The notes: generated from the sequence alone by a model not told the origin. A DNA stretch of 64,000 bases from an uncultured Flavobacteriales bacterium (GCA_946480815.1 CAMLLB010000004.1:1-64000), one strand, 5' to 3'. Shown: positions 36,328 to 45,116, counted from the first letter of the stretch. A program made the numbers and translations.

Positions 36328-36531
36328 TCAATCTTCCCAACCACACAATTTCAATCCCAACTTTTCAGCTTCCGAAACAGAGGTCTTTTTCACTTCGTGC
36401 TTGCAGTTATTGAGTCCGCGGCAATCGCGTTTATAATGAAATGCAACAGAATTCGGTGAATCACAGATATAGACAGTTCCATCACCTGAAGAGAAACAGC
36501 ACGCAAGAGCAAGGGCAAAAATGAATTTCAT
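36328..36531 (-). CDS. Small secreted Cys-rich protein
   Basis: From the ATG at 36531 (MKFIFALALACCFSSGDG) the product is 67 aa with a signal peptide; the ORF from 36567 adds 12 residues and is rejected. The mature part, VYICDSPNSVAFHYKRDCRG then LNNCKHEVKKTSVSEAEKLG and KLCGWED, follows a pattern of spaced Cys and His (YICxSxxSxxFHxxRxCRGLxxCxH) that I associate with a family of short Bacteroidota proteins of unknown function. The Cys/His spacing suggests metal or disulfide binding. Confidence 0.7.
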   Translation of the reverse strand: MKFIFALALACCFSSGDGTVYICDSPNSVAFHYKRDCRGLNNCKHEVKKTSVSEAEKLGLKLCGWED

Positions 36532-36645
36532 GTGAACAGTTTTGGTTTCGTTGTACAGTTTAATCAATTATCCAACGAATATACTCAATTCACTTATTTC
36601 CAGCTCTTTTTTTCGTAATTTTCAGAAAACACAAACTAAAATGCC

Positions 36646-37767
36646 ATGCGCTTACTTGTTACGTTTTTTCTTCTGCTCTGCTATACGACCGGTTTTTCCT
36701 GTTACAATGAATACTATGCATTGGACTCGAAAGGACATTTTCACCAGGTGGAAGTCAGTATGATCAATTTCCAGAAAAATTTCGATCAGAAAAAAATTGA
36801 GCGAAAATTGGTCCGGCTTGGAAAGGAACTTCAAACAAGTAAAGATTTCAAGTTACTGTCTGATTATGGTTTGTACCTTGTAAAAGGCGGAAAAGTAAAA
36901 GAAGCCAAAATCATTTTTGAAGCACTTGCAAAGGCATATCCCAATGAATACAGCATTATTGCGAATCTTGGGACAACGCATGAATTACTCGGAGAAAATG
37001 AAAAAGCGCTGGAATACATTCGAAAAGGCTTAAAACTGAATCCGAACTCACATGGAGGAAGTGAATGGATCCATGTAAAGATCCTGCTGGCAAAGATCGG
37101 TTTCGATAAAGACCTGAATTACCTGAAAGAACACAATGTTCTGGAATTAACACCAAAACAGGAAGCTTCCAATGCCATTCGTGAACAATTATATATTCAA
37201 CTAAAGGAACGTTTCCCCTTTTGCAAAGGACCGGATCCCATTATGGCAGATTTGTTTATCGAGCTTGGAGATTGTTATATGGAAACACTTTCTTTCGAAC
37301 ACGCCAAAGGACTATATCAAATTGCGAAGAAGTACTACATGACTGACAGAGGTGATGCAGATGAAAAAATTGAACAAGTCAAAAGGTTACGTGCGAAGTA
37401 TTCACATCTTAGTCCAAGTGAACATTACACCGAGGAAGAACAGAAAATGGGTATGGTTGCTAAAATAGACGGTGTTCCCTACGAATCGTACCTGGAAGAT
37501 CCGAATGCGGATAATTACCGGATTGATTGGTCTAAGGTAGAAACAGATCCGGATAAGTTATTGGCTTTTGCAGGACTTAAGAGAATCGAAGAAGAACAAA
37601 AACAAACTGAACCTGAAAAACCGGAAAAGTCAGTTCTGCAGAAAAAGGTCTCCGGTTCCTACCCGAAAAACAAATCCAACAATTCCATGCTTTGGATCGG
37701 CTTGACCCTGGTCGTTTTGATCGTCGCTATTTTCACTTACTTCAAAGCGAAGAGGAGAAAGCGATAG
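36646..37767 (+). CDS. TPR-repeat protein with signal peptide and C-terminal membrane anchor
   Basis: 373 aa. A signal peptide or N-terminal anchor (MRLLVTFFLLLCYTTGFSC) is followed by tetratricopeptide-type helical repeats (around residues 70-130; IIANLGTTHELLGENEKALE). A charged linker follows, then a single membrane helix at about 348-366 (MLWIGLTLVVLIVAIFTYF) and a basic tail. It could tether the TPR domain to the inner membrane from the periplasm; no partner is evident. The gene lies 85 nt before trmD. Confidence 0.78.
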   Translation: MRLLVTFFLLLCYTTGFSCYNEYYALDSKGHFHQVEVSMINFQKNFDQKKIERKLVRLGKELQTSKDFKLLSDYGLYLVKGGKVKEAKIIFEALAKAYPNEYSIIANLGTTHELLGENEKALEYIRKGLKLNPNSHGGSEWIHVKILLAKIGFDKDLNYLKEHNVLELTPKQEASNAIREQLYIQLKERFPFCKGPDPIMADLFIELGDCYMETLSFEHAKGLYQIAKKYYMTDRGDADEKIEQVKRLRAKYSHLSPSEHYTEEEQKMGMVAKIDGVPYESYLEDPNADNYRIDWSKVETDPDKLLAFAGLKRIEEEQKQTEPEKPEKSVLQKKVSGSYPKNKSNNSMLWIGLTLVVLIVAIFTYFKAKRRKR

Positions 37768-37840
37768 CTTTTGATCGTGCGGCAAAGAATAGTTTTTGAT
37801 TTTTGCAAATCAGCAAATGGGTTCTCTTTTTCAATTTGAC

Positions 37841-37848
37841 TAACTTTG
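37841..37848 (+). promoter_or_regulatory. -7 box (TAACTTTG) of trmD
   Basis: TAACTTTG fits TAnnTTTG and ends 4 nt before the ATG at 37853. A transcript starting at the usual distance would have almost no leader. Confidence 0.4.
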
Positions 37849-37852
37849 TGCC

Positions 37853-38545
37853 ATGCGATTCGATATTCTCACCATTCTTCCGGAATTATTAGAGGGGCCA
37901 TTCCATGTTTCCATGATGAAACGAGCACAGGAACGAGGGCTATTGGAAATTCACATTCACAATATCCGCGAGTATTCAACCGATAAGCATAAGAATGTCG
38001 ATGACTACCAATATGGTGGTGGTGCCGGTATGGTTATGGCCATAGAACCGATTGCCACACTGATCGAAAAACTAAAGTCGGAACGCAACTATGATGAGAT
38101 CATTTATATGACTCCGGATGGAGAACTACTGGAGCAACGACACAGTAATTCCTGGAGCTTAAAAGAGAATATCATGATTCTTTGCGGCCATTACAAAGGA
38201 GTCGACGAACGCATTCGCGAACATTACATCACAAAAGAAATTTCAATCGGATCATACGTTTTAACCGGTGGTGAATTGGCTGCAGCTGTGGTGGTGGACA
38301 GTATCGGGAGATTAATTCCCGGTGTGATGAACGATGAAACTTCTGCATTGACGGACAGTTTCCAGGACGATTTGCTTTCACCTCCTGTTTATACGCGACC
38401 ACCAGAATTTAATGGATGGAAAGTCCCGGACGTTCTTTTATCCGGGGACTTCGGAAAAATTGAGCAATGGAGAGAACAACAGGCCATTGAGCGAACACGA
38501 ATCCGCCGACCTGATTTGTACAAAAAGTTTAGCGGAGAGGAATAA
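37853..38545 (+). CDS. trmD: tRNA (guanine-N1)-methyltransferase
   Basis: The 230-aa product methylates G37 of tRNAs that read codons starting with C or G, using SAM in the trefoil-knot fold. Conserved motifs are present: [17 protein letters not shown], the [13 protein letters not shown] segment, then [40 protein letters not shown] and [15 protein letters not shown] sequence ([15 protein letters not shown]). Length is typical. It may be part of a stand-alone transcription unit. Confidence 0.96.
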   Translation: MRFDILTILPELLEGPFHVSMMKRAQERGLLEIHIHNIREYSTDKHKNVDDYQYGGGAGMVMAIEPIATLIEKLKSERNYDEIIYMTPDGELLEQRHSNSWSLKENIMILCGHYKGVDERIREHYITKEISIGSYVLTGGELAAAVVVDSIGRLIPGVMNDETSALTDSFQDDLLSPPVYTRPPEFNGWKVPDVLLSGDFGKIEQWREQQAIERTRIRRPDLYKKFSGEE

Positions 38546-39358
38546 TTATTTGCTCTCCAACACACCGTTTTTATTTGCAGAATTCTTGATCGTACTCTGG
38601 AGTTTTTCCAATCTGGTCTTCAAGGTATCATCGTGTTTCTTCTTATTCAGGAAAAACGGAACATATGTTTTTACAAAATCATACACGAGAACGCCCAACA
38701 TGGCTACAGAAATGAAATAAAATACCCGGAACTGAATAGATTGAATGACAAGTCCCGAAAATACCCCTCCAATCAGGTAAGATCCAATAATTGCAGCCAT
38801 CAACTTTGTTTTTTCTACAACTTGTATGTTCATTCGGTACTTTTTCTTGGTAAGCATTGATAAATGAATGGCCAAATCAGTAGTTAATCCGGTTAAATGC
38901 GTTGTTTTTATCTGGAAATTGGAAATACTTGCAGTCAAGCCGTTTTGAAGCCCCATTGAAAATAAAAGCACCGAGACCAAGATCTCTGTCTGTGTCAATG
39001 TTTCCGTATAAAAGAACTGACCATAAATTCCCACAAAAACAAAGCATCCGATTTCCAGTACCATAGGAATACTGTGAGATACAAAAGCATTCTTCCTTGT
39101 GCTGTTAATGATCAGGTTATTCGATAGGAAGCTTCCTGCAAAGAACAGGAGAATCCAGAATAACACCACCAGCATCTGGAACCACTTACCATTTGCAATT
39201 TCCTGGGCTAAAATGGCAAAATGCCCTGTTAAATTGGAGGTAAAGGAATAAAATAAAATTAATGAGGCAACATTCACCATTCCTGCAATGAGTGCAGTGA
39301 AAATCCCCAATCTCAAGTTATCCCTAAATGTTCTGCTATTACTATATCGACGAAGCAT
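38546..39358 (-). CDS. DUF1275 (YoaK-like) membrane protein
   Basis: 270 aa with about six hydrophobic helices. The N-terminal motif LGIFTALIAGMVNVASLILF and TGHFAILAQEIANGKW match DUF1275/YoaK proteins (VAGxxNxxxxxxF... TGN pattern). Its function is unknown. The C-terminus overlaps nothing but abuts the convergent trmD stop, with no gap. Confidence 0.85.
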   Translation of the reverse strand: MLRRYSNSRTFRDNLRLGIFTALIAGMVNVASLILFYSFTSNLTGHFAILAQEIANGKWFQMLVVLFWILLFFAGSFLSNNLIINSTRKNAFVSHSIPMVLEIGCFVFVGIYGQFFYTETLTQTEILVSVLLFSMGLQNGLTASISNFQIKTTHLTGLTTDLAIHLSMLTKKKYRMNIQVVEKTKLMAAIIGSYLIGGVFSGLVIQSIQFRVFYFISVAMLGVLVYDFVKTYVPFFLNKKKHDDTLKTRLEKLQSTIKNSANKNGVLESK

Positions 39359-39408
39359 ATTATTCTAATTTAAATTATTTTGAAATCCGCTGTTACTGCT
39401 AATTCATC

Positions 39409-39426
39409 GATCAGCCACGGCCGATC
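39409..39426 (-). terminator. Hairpin right behind the 39428 gene
   Basis: GATCAGCC, AC, GGCCGATC form an 8-bp stem on the DNA with one mismatch that becomes a G-U pair in the minus-strand RNA. It starts 1 nt after the stop codon of the 39428 gene. It resembles the post-carB hairpin (shared GGCTGA core). Confidence 0.4.
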
Positions 39427-39427
39427 C

Positions 39428-39889
39428 TTAATTTATTTTTTTGAGTGTGATCTTCACGATTCCACGTGCATGCACATCTGTATCAAAGTGAAGCACCAAT
39501 TCATCTTTCTTTAAGGATTCAACCGAATAAACTTCTGTTGTTCCATCCTCGTTGAGTAAAGTCAGGATTCTCCCCCGATCTTTCAATCGCCATTTTGCCT
39601 GGTGTTCTTTCCCACTCCGTTCATGAAGTTTAATCCTGTAATCCTTTCTGAACGTCCAGTTCTCAAATTCATGAATAACCAGGTGATTGGCAATGTCAAT
39701 TCGTTCATCTGTCCCAATTTCCTGCTTTACTTTTTCATCTACATTATTCCTGTCATATACCCATGAGACTTCTTTCCACTCACCTACTATGGCTACTTCC
39801 GGATAAGCAGAGTGACTGAAAACATAGTAACCAAATGAGCTCAAAGTGAGGATCGCCAAGCATGCTGAAAGAACTAATTTTCGTCTCAT
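39428..39889 (-). CDS. Membrane-anchored or secreted protein of unknown function
   Basis: 153 aa with an N-terminal hydrophobic helix (LVLSACLAILTLSSFGYYVF), probably a signal anchor. The soluble part reads as a beta-strand-rich lipocalin-like domain (IVGEWKEVSWVYDRNNV, then AKWRLKDRGRILTLLN, the WxxxxDxGRxLTL pattern of small lipocalin-like proteins). It overlaps the preceding gene by 4 nt (ATGA), so the two share a transcript. Confidence 0.68.
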   Translation of the reverse strand: MRRKLVLSACLAILTLSSFGYYVFSHSAYPEVAIVGEWKEVSWVYDRNNVDEKVKQEIGTDERIDIANHLVIHEFENWTFRKDYRIKLHERSGKEHQAKWRLKDRGRILTLLNEDGTTEVYSVESLKKDELVLHFDTDVHARGIVKITLKKIN

Positions 39890-40368
39890 GTTAATGCAGT
39901 AACATATGTTTGATTAGACTTATTGGAATATTGGTTCGTATCCCATGCAATCAATTGCTTCTCAACCTTTGATTTATGCAGGAATGGAATGACATCCATA
40001 CTTTTTTTATGTGACCAGTCGAAATTTAATTCATACGGAATGATAATCCGGTTGACCTGATTGGTTTCTGTAAATTGCTCAAACGAACTTTGAGTGAAGC
40101 CACTAAAAAAGACAATTTGAATCGAAGCAACTTTTTGACTTAGCTCTTTTTCCAAATCATGCAAACTCTTCAGGAATTCCTTTCCTGCCAGCTCCATTTT
40201 CAAATCACTCTGGTCAAAGAAGAGCAGATCTGAAATCGAGTTGGACAAATAAATCCCATGTACCAAAAGTACATTGATCGAATCTTCCTGTTGAAACTGG
40301 AGTAATGCTTTAAGTGGTTCCAATGATGAAACTTTAAAGTCTGTCGGTATTAGAATTGTTGTTCCCAT
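39886..40368 (-). CDS. Universal-stress-protein-like protein
   Basis: 160 aa that opens MGTTILIPTDFKVSSLEPLK, the typical beginning of a Usp domain (ILxPTDFSxxS). Later segments alternate beta-strands and helices (VLLVHGIYLSNSISDLLFF). The ATP-binding G2xG9x loop is not evident, so it is probably a non-nucleotide-binding form or a distant relative. It overlaps the 39428 gene by 4 nt. A TAATTTTG box lies 16 nt upstream of the ATG. Confidence 0.65.
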   Translation of the reverse strand: MGTTILIPTDFKVSSLEPLKALLQFQQEDSINVLLVHGIYLSNSISDLLFFDQSDLKMELAGKEFLKSLHDLEKELSQKVASIQIVFFSGFTQSSFEQFTETNQVNRIIIPYELNFDWSHKKSMDVIPFLHKSKVEKQLIAWDTNQYSNKSNQTYVTALT

Positions 40369-40384
40369 CTCTATTGTTTTTGAG

Positions 40385-40392
40385 CAAAATTA
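40385..40392 (-). promoter_or_regulatory. -7 box (TAATTTTG) of the Usp-like gene
   Basis: On the minus strand TAATTTTG ends 16 nt before the ATG at 40368 and fits TAnnTTTG. No -33 TTG was found at normal spacing. Confidence 0.35.
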
Positions 40393-40461
40393 GAGTGTGG
40401 GTATAAAGACAGGATAAGAAGGAGATTAAAACGGGATTAGAATTTTGATTTTAACTTTTCT

Positions 40462-41829
40462 TTAGGATTTATAAGGGATTACAAGACTTACCAGCGTACC
40501 TTTTTCTTCTTCCGAATGGACAATAATTTTACCTTTATGCTGGCGCATAATGTTCCTTGTAAGTGGTAGACCTATTCCATACCCCTCAAAAGAAGTGGTA
40601 TTCGAAGCCCGGAAAAAAGGATCATAAATATGACCCAAATCTTGAGGTGGAATTCCGATTCCGTGATCCTGAACATGAATTGAAATGGTTTCCTTATTGT
40701 GAGTCAAGTAAATTCGTACTTCCTGATTTTCTGAATACTTAGTCGCATTCAATAATACATTTGATAAAGCCAGTTGCAGCAATTGTGAATTCCCCTTGAT
40801 TTCCAGTGCATCCAAATTCTCGGGAAGACTTCCAAAGTCAAACTTGATATTGTTTCCCGGAATAATGCGATTCACAGTTTCGATCGTTTCAAAGATGAGT
40901 TCATCCACACGCAGGCTATCAATGGTCATTTTTTTTCCGTCAAAACCGGTTTGCGCCAGGAATAATAAAGCTTTCGTTTTCTTATTCAATTTCTCTGCGT
41001 GCTCCAGGATGTGATTTAATGCCGTTTTGTACTCTTCTATACTTCTATCTTTGCTCAGCATTAGATCTGCCTGTCCAATAATACTTGTCAGGGGAGTATT
41101 TAATTCGTGTGATGCGTTACTGATAAAATTATTCTGGGTTTCAAAACTGGTCTCCAGGCGATCCAGCATGTTGTTCATTGTCCGGATCAGTTCTCCCAAC
41201 TCATCTCCTTCTTGTTTGTTTTCAATTCTAAAATGCAGATTTTCCGTTCCGATAGTATGAACACTCGTACTCAAATCACTAATCGGCTTAATGAGTCGTT
41301 TGGAAAGCCACAAGGAAACCATTATGATCAGAAAAACGGCCGAGAAAAACATCGAAATGAGTAATCCCCCAAGGTAATTTTTATACTTCGTAAAGTACAT
41401 ATTTCGTGCGGAAGAATATACCACATACCGTTTCCCCTGTTTCGAAATATAGGTTTTCCCATATTTCAACAGGTTTCCATGTCTTTCCTGCGCACTTTGA
41501 TATTGAATTATCTTATGAATAAATCCCGAATCCGCCTTTTTTTGTTTTGTATTCAAAATCGGGTTCCTGTGTTCATCCAAGTCTATAATAGTACTTTTTT
41601 CTTCGGGCAATTTTTCCAGGTATTCCTTTATGAATTCTTTCACAAACTCTTTGTCTCCCCTATGATCCAATTCTATTCGAATAGTAGTATTTGTATGTGT
41701 TTTGAGTCGATCATAAAAATCATTAAACACATAATTGGAAGACAATACATATACCACTGTACTGAAAAGCAATACCAAAACAGCAAATGTGCTACTTAAC
41801 AACCATATGATCCGAACACGAATTTTCAC
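40462..41829 (-). CDS. Two-component sensor histidine kinase
   Basis: 455 aa: two membrane helices (around residues 7-30 and 150-175) enclose a periplasmic sensor region, followed by a HAMP-type linker (SKRLIKPISDLSTSV), the H-box NASHELNTPLTSIIGQ with His241, the N-box (LSNVLLNATKYSENQ), and G-boxes (VQDHGIGIPPQDLGHIYDPF, GYGIGLPLTR). It autophosphorylates His241 and passes phosphate to the response regulator with which it overlaps by 4 nt. The signal is unknown. The sensor region has no recognised domain. Confidence 0.93.
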   Translation of the reverse strand: MKIRVRIIWLLSSTFAVLVLLFSTVVYVLSSNYVFNDFYDRLKTHTNTTIRIELDHRGDKEFVKEFIKEYLEKLPEEKSTIIDLDEHRNPILNTKQKKADSGFIHKIIQYQSAQERHGNLLKYGKTYISKQGKRYVVYSSARNMYFTKYKNYLGGLLISMFFSAVFLIIMVSLWLSKRLIKPISDLSTSVHTIGTENLHFRIENKQEGDELGELIRTMNNMLDRLETSFETQNNFISNASHELNTPLTSIIGQADLMLSKDRSIEEYKTALNHILEHAEKLNKKTKALLFLAQTGFDGKKMTIDSLRVDELIFETIETVNRIIPGNNIKFDFGSLPENLDALEIKGNSQLLQLALSNVLLNATKYSENQEVRIYLTHNKETISIHVQDHGIGIPPQDLGHIYDPFFRASNTTSFEGYGIGLPLTRNIMRQHKGKIIVHSEEEKGTLVSLVIPYKS

Positions 41830-42509
41830 TCTTCTTCCCGCATTACATATCCCATTCCAATCACCGTATGGATCAGTTTTGAACCTCCGAACTGCGTTAG
41901 TTTTTTACGGAGGTAATTAACATAAACGTCCACGACGTTTGTCCCGGATTCAAAATCGACTCCCCAAACTTCTTCCAAGATATCAATTCGAGAAAACACT
42001 TTACGGGGATTCATTACAAAGTGTAATAACAACCGGTATTCAGTGGATGTAAGACTAATGAGATTTCCATTCCGCGTGACCGTTTTCCTGTTGTCATCTA
42101 TAATCAAATCATCAAAATGAAAAAGTGTCATTGCATTTGAACCCTGGTTTTCAATTCTTCTTAACAAAGATCTCACACGCGCATTCAGCTCAATAAACTT
42201 GAAAGGTTTCGGTAAATAATCGTCTGCCCCGGAATCCAGGCCAAGAGCAACATTTTCAGGAGTACCAAGAGCCGTAAGCATTAAGATGGGGACCTGGCTT
42301 GTTTCACGAATTTTTGAACAAACCTGGAGTCCATTCAAACCAGGGAGCATGATATCCAATATAATCAGGTCCGGATTCCAGAAATGAAATTCGTCCAATC
42401 CCTTCAAGCCACTATTAGCAATTTTCGTTTCGAAATTCTCTTCTGCTAGCCCTTTCTGGACGAGAGAACTAATTTGTGAATCATCTTCAATAATCAATAT
42501 TTTTTTCAC
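41826..42509 (-). CDS. OmpR-family response regulator
   Basis: The start at the GTG at 42509 gives MKKILIIEDDSQ and 227 aa; the track's longer frame from another GTG at 42575 adds 22 residues not found in such proteins. The receiver domain has Asp52 in DLIILDIMLPG and the Lys in YLPKPF. The C-terminal winged-helix domain includes SLTSTEYRLLLHFVMNPRKV and VVDVYVNYLRKKL. It should bind target promoters once phosphorylated by the overlapping kinase. Target genes are not evident; the neighbouring winged-helix gene is divergent. Confidence 0.9.
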   Translation of the reverse strand: MKKILIIEDDSQISSLVQKGLAEENFETKIANSGLKGLDEFHFWNPDLIILDIMLPGLNGLQVCSKIRETSQVPILMLTALGTPENVALGLDSGADDYLPKPFKFIELNARVRSLLRRIENQGSNAMTLFHFDDLIIDDNRKTVTRNGNLISLTSTEYRLLLHFVMNPRKVFSRIDILEEVWGVDFESGTNVVDVYVNYLRKKLTQFGGSKLIHTVIGMGYVMREEE

Positions 42510-42615
42510 TGGAATTTGATAGGGTGATAAAATTAATAAAAAGAGTTGGAATTGAATTTTGGGAGTTAAAAACACAACCAGTTAATAAACAGATAGTTAA
42601 CCTTGAATCTGTTCG

Positions 42616-42623
42616 TATCTTTG
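42616..42623 (+). promoter_or_regulatory. -7 box (TATCTTTG) of the winged-helix gene
   Basis: TATCTTTG fits TAnnTTTG; its last four bases are also the first four of the operator repeat that starts at 42620. This predicts a leader of about 120 nt for the 42753 gene. Confidence 0.4.
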
Positions 42624-42665
42624 GGAACACCCGAATTTGGGAACATCCCAATTTGGGAATTTGAT
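42620..42665. promoter_or_regulatory. Tandem operator candidate (16-bp units)
   Basis: Two 16-bp units, TTTGGGAACACCCGAA (42620-42635) and TTTGGGAACATCCCAA (42636-42651), and a partial third, TTTGGGAATTTGAT (from 42652), lie end to end. Each full unit is itself an inverted repeat of TTTGGG and CCCAA/CCCGAA around ACA. The first overlaps the -7 box TATCTTTG. Placement between the response regulator and the winged-helix gene fits autoregulation by the latter. Confidence 0.5.
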
Positions 42666-42752
42666 TTTTTTCAATAAAGCTTTGGAACTATGAGCTATTT
42701 TTCATTAACTTAAATAAGAAAGTCTTTCATTTAATTAATTTTTAAACAGATT

Positions 42753-43088
42753 ATGCCAATTTCAAAACCTCTTGACTACACGCCCACCCAAATTTCTGTT
42801 TCCCTAACAGGAAGAGCCATTTCACATGCCGGAAGAGTAAAAATCATGGATTTACTTGTGATCCATAAAAAACTCACAAACAAAGACTTGAGCGAACTTC
42901 TTCAATTCTCCAAATCAACCGTTCATGATCATATTGTTAAACTTTGGGATGCTGATTTAATAACTTTAGATTACAACCCGCATGAACTTTGTATTAGAAT
43001 TACAGAAGAACAGATCAACAGGTATAAGAAATTAAACAAACTTTTTGCTTTTCAAGCACCAAAAAAGTACCATATCGGTCATCTGTAA
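42753..43088 (+). CDS. Winged-helix transcriptional regulator (ArsR-like)
   Basis: 111 aa with a winged-helix core: GRAISHAGRVKIMDLLVIHK, then the recognition helix region DLSELLQFSKSTVHDHIVKL and the wing (WDADLITLDYNPHELCIRIT). It is shaped like ArsR/HTH_20 proteins. No metal-binding Cys pair (ELCV) is visible, so it is probably not a metal sensor. It may bind the tandem operator in its own leader. Confidence 0.75.
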   Translation: MPISKPLDYTPTQISVSLTGRAISHAGRVKIMDLLVIHKKLTNKDLSELLQFSKSTVHDHIVKLWDADLITLDYNPHELCIRITEEQINRYKKLNKLFAFQAPKKYHIGHL

Positions 43089-43096
43089 TAACTTTG
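43089..43096 (+). promoter_or_regulatory. -7 box (TAACTTTG) of the YrdC/TsaC gene
   Basis: TAACTTTG begins right behind the winged-helix stop codon and ends 14 nt before the ATG at 43111. It suggests a separate transcript for the YrdC-type gene. Confidence 0.38.
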
Positions 43097-43110
43097 CACA
43101 AAACATTCAA

Positions 43111-43668
43111 ATGATTTTAGATCAAACAATCATCGAAAAACTCAAAGCAGGTTCAACAATTCTCTATCCTACCGACACTATTTGGGGAATCGGTTGCGAC
43201 GCTACCAATGACGAGGCTTGTCAACGAATCCTGGAGATCAAGGAAAGACCGGAAAATAAAAGCTTTATTCTTTTGGCTGATAGTTTTCAGATGATTGAAA
43301 AATATATTCCGGAGTTTCCGGATGTGTGTTACGATTTGGTCGATTTATCCGATAAACCACTAACCATTATATACCCAAATGCACAGGGATTAGCACCAAG
43401 TGTATTAGCGGCGGACGGTTCTGTCGGAATCCGTTTGACAAAAGATCCGATTTGTCTTTCCCTGATTCGGAGCATTCGCAAACCACTTGTTTCGACCTCG
43501 GCAAATATTTCGGGGAAGCCTTTTCCCACCAGTTTTAGCAACATTGATCCCAAAATCAAGGAACGTGTTGATGCAATTCTCGAATTAAGGACAACCGAAC
43601 AACTTTCCACACCATCACAAATCATAAAAATCGGACTGGATAGTTCCATACAAGTTATCAGAAGCTGA
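43111..43668 (+). CDS. L-threonylcarbamoyladenylate synthase (YrdC/Sua5 family)
   Basis: From the ATG at 43111 the product is 185 aa; the ORF from 43045 overlaps the regulator gene and starts in another frame, so it is rejected. The YrdC signature is clear: LYPTDTIWGIGCDA, then KERPENKSFILLADS, and STSANISGKPFP near the end. It makes threonylcarbamoyl-AMP for the t6A modification of ANN-reading tRNAs, with TsaB, TsaD and TsaE. Single-domain size matches TsaC rather than the longer Sua5. Confidence 0.92.
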   Translation: MILDQTIIEKLKAGSTILYPTDTIWGIGCDATNDEACQRILEIKERPENKSFILLADSFQMIEKYIPEFPDVCYDLVDLSDKPLTIIYPNAQGLAPSVLAADGSVGIRLTKDPICLSLIRSIRKPLVSTSANISGKPFPTSFSNIDPKIKERVDAILELRTTEQLSTPSQIIKIGLDSSIQVIRS

Positions 43669-43683
43669 TTTCTCGAAATTCAG

Positions 43684-43691
43684 TAACTTTG
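43684..43691 (+). promoter_or_regulatory. -7 box (TAACTTTG) of the CCA-type gene
   Basis: TAACTTTG ends 6 nt before the ATG at 43698. The transcript would be nearly leaderless. Confidence 0.38.
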
Positions 43692-43697
43692 CCCCGC

Positions 43698-45116
43698 ATG
43701 CAAACAGAAAATTTCGCACACAAACTCAAACACCCTGTTTTTAAGGTTGTTTCTCAAATTATTACCGAAAAAGGCCTGGAGGCATATGTGATCGGTGGAT
43801 TTGTGCGGGACTTATTATTGGATCGGCCTTCAAAAGACATCGACATCGTTGTTGTTGGAAATGGAATGGAATTGGCCCAGGCTGCCGGAGAAAAGTTACG
43901 TGTAAAAAAAGTCAATCTCTTTAAGAATTTTGGGACAGCTCAATTCAACTATAAGGACTTGGACGTGGAATTTGTGGGAGCACGAAAAGAATCCTACCAA
44001 CGGGATTCCAGGAAACCGATTGTGGAAGACGGAACTCTGAGTGACGACCAAAAAAGACGTGATTTCACCATCAATGCGCTTGCTCTCGATTTGCGTGAAG
44101 CAACGTTCGGAAATCTGGTCGATCCCTTCAATGGATTGGCTGACCTTGAAAAAGGAATCCTTCGAACACCACTCGATCCCGATACAACTTACTCCGACGA
44201 TCCATTGCGCATGATGCGTGCAATTCGATTTGCAACGCAATTGGATTTTCAGATCGAAATCAATAGCCTGAAATCCATCCTGGACAATGCATCCCGATTG
44301 GAAATTATTTCCAAAGAGCGTATTATGGACGAGCTAAATAAAATTATCCTGGCAAAAAAACCGTCCCGTGGATTTGAATTATTGAATTCCACCAAATTAC
44401 TTCATCAGTTCTTTCCTGAAATGATTGCATTGCATGGGGTGGAAACGCGAGACGGGAAAAGCCATAAGGACAATTTTTATCATACGCTGGAAGTATTGGA
44501 CAACGTGGCACTTCATTCCGATAATTTGTGGTTGAGATGGAGCGCAATCCTGCACGATATCGCAAAACCTCCTACCAAACGATTTGATGCACAAGTTGGC
44601 TGGACGTTTCATGGGCATGAGGAATTGGGTGCACGAATGGTCCCGAAGATATTTGCACGATTGAGACTTCCCCTGGATATGAAGATGAAATATGTTCAAA
44701 AATTGGTTCGACTTCATTTAAGGCCTATTGCCTTGGTAAAAAGCAATGTTACAGATTCAGCAGTAAGGCGCTTACTCTTCGAAGCCGGTGACGATATTGA
44801 CGATCTGATGACCTTATGTAATGCGGATATCACCTCCAAAAACGAATTCAAAGTCAAGAAATACAAACGAAATTTCGAATTGGTCGTTGAAAAGTTGAAA
44901 GCCGTGGAAGAAAAAGATCACGTGCGTAATTTTCAACCACCGATCTCCGGTGAATTAATTATGTCGACCTTCAATATTGGCCCTTCAGGCGAAATCGGCA
45001 TTATCAAAAACAGAATAAAAGAAGCTATCTTAGAAGGAGAAATCCCGAACGACTTTGAAACGGCCAGGAATTTGATGCTGCAGATCGGTGAAGAACTCGG
45101 CCTGAAAGCCAATTAA
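43698..45116 (+). CDS. CCA-adding tRNA nucleotidyltransferase / poly(A) polymerase-family protein with HD domain
   Basis: From the ATG at 43698 the product is 472 aa; the frame from a TTG at 43689 adds three residues. The nucleotidyltransferase core is typical: IGGFVRDLLL, then SKDIDIVVVGNG and RRDFTINALALD, followed by the RNA-binding RMMRAIRFATQLDFQIE. The C-terminal half carries an HD domain (LHDIAKPPTKRFDAQVG) with phosphodiesterase or phosphatase-like residues. It should add or repair the CCA end of tRNA. Separation from poly(A) polymerase is not certain. Confidence 0.88.
   Translation: MQTENFAHKLKHPVFKVVSQIITEKGLEAYVIGGFVRDLLLDRPSKDIDIVVVGNGMELAQAAGEKLRVKKVNLFKNFGTAQFNYKDLDVEFVGARKESYQRDSRKPIVEDGTLSDDQKRRDFTINALALDLREATFGNLVDPFNGLADLEKGILRTPLDPDTTYSDDPLRMMRAIRFATQLDFQIEINSLKSILDNASRLEIISKERIMDELNKIILAKKPSRGFELLNSTKLLHQFFPEMIALHGVETRDGKSHKDNFYHTLEVLDNVALHSDNLWLRWSAILHDIAKPPTKRFDAQVGWTFHGHEELGARMVPKIFARLRLPLDMKMKYVQKLVRLHLRPIALVKSNVTDSAVRRLLFEAGDDIDDLMTLCNADITSKNEFKVKKYKRNFELVVEKLKAVEEKDHVRNFQPPISGELIMSTFNIGPSGEIGIIKNRIKEAILEGEIPNDFETARNLMLQIGEELGLKAN

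Noticed and set aside
42510..42575. Upstream extension of the response regulator
   Set aside because: The receiver domain starts at KKILIIEDD; 22 extra residues are not typical and the GTG at 42509 gives the normal start.
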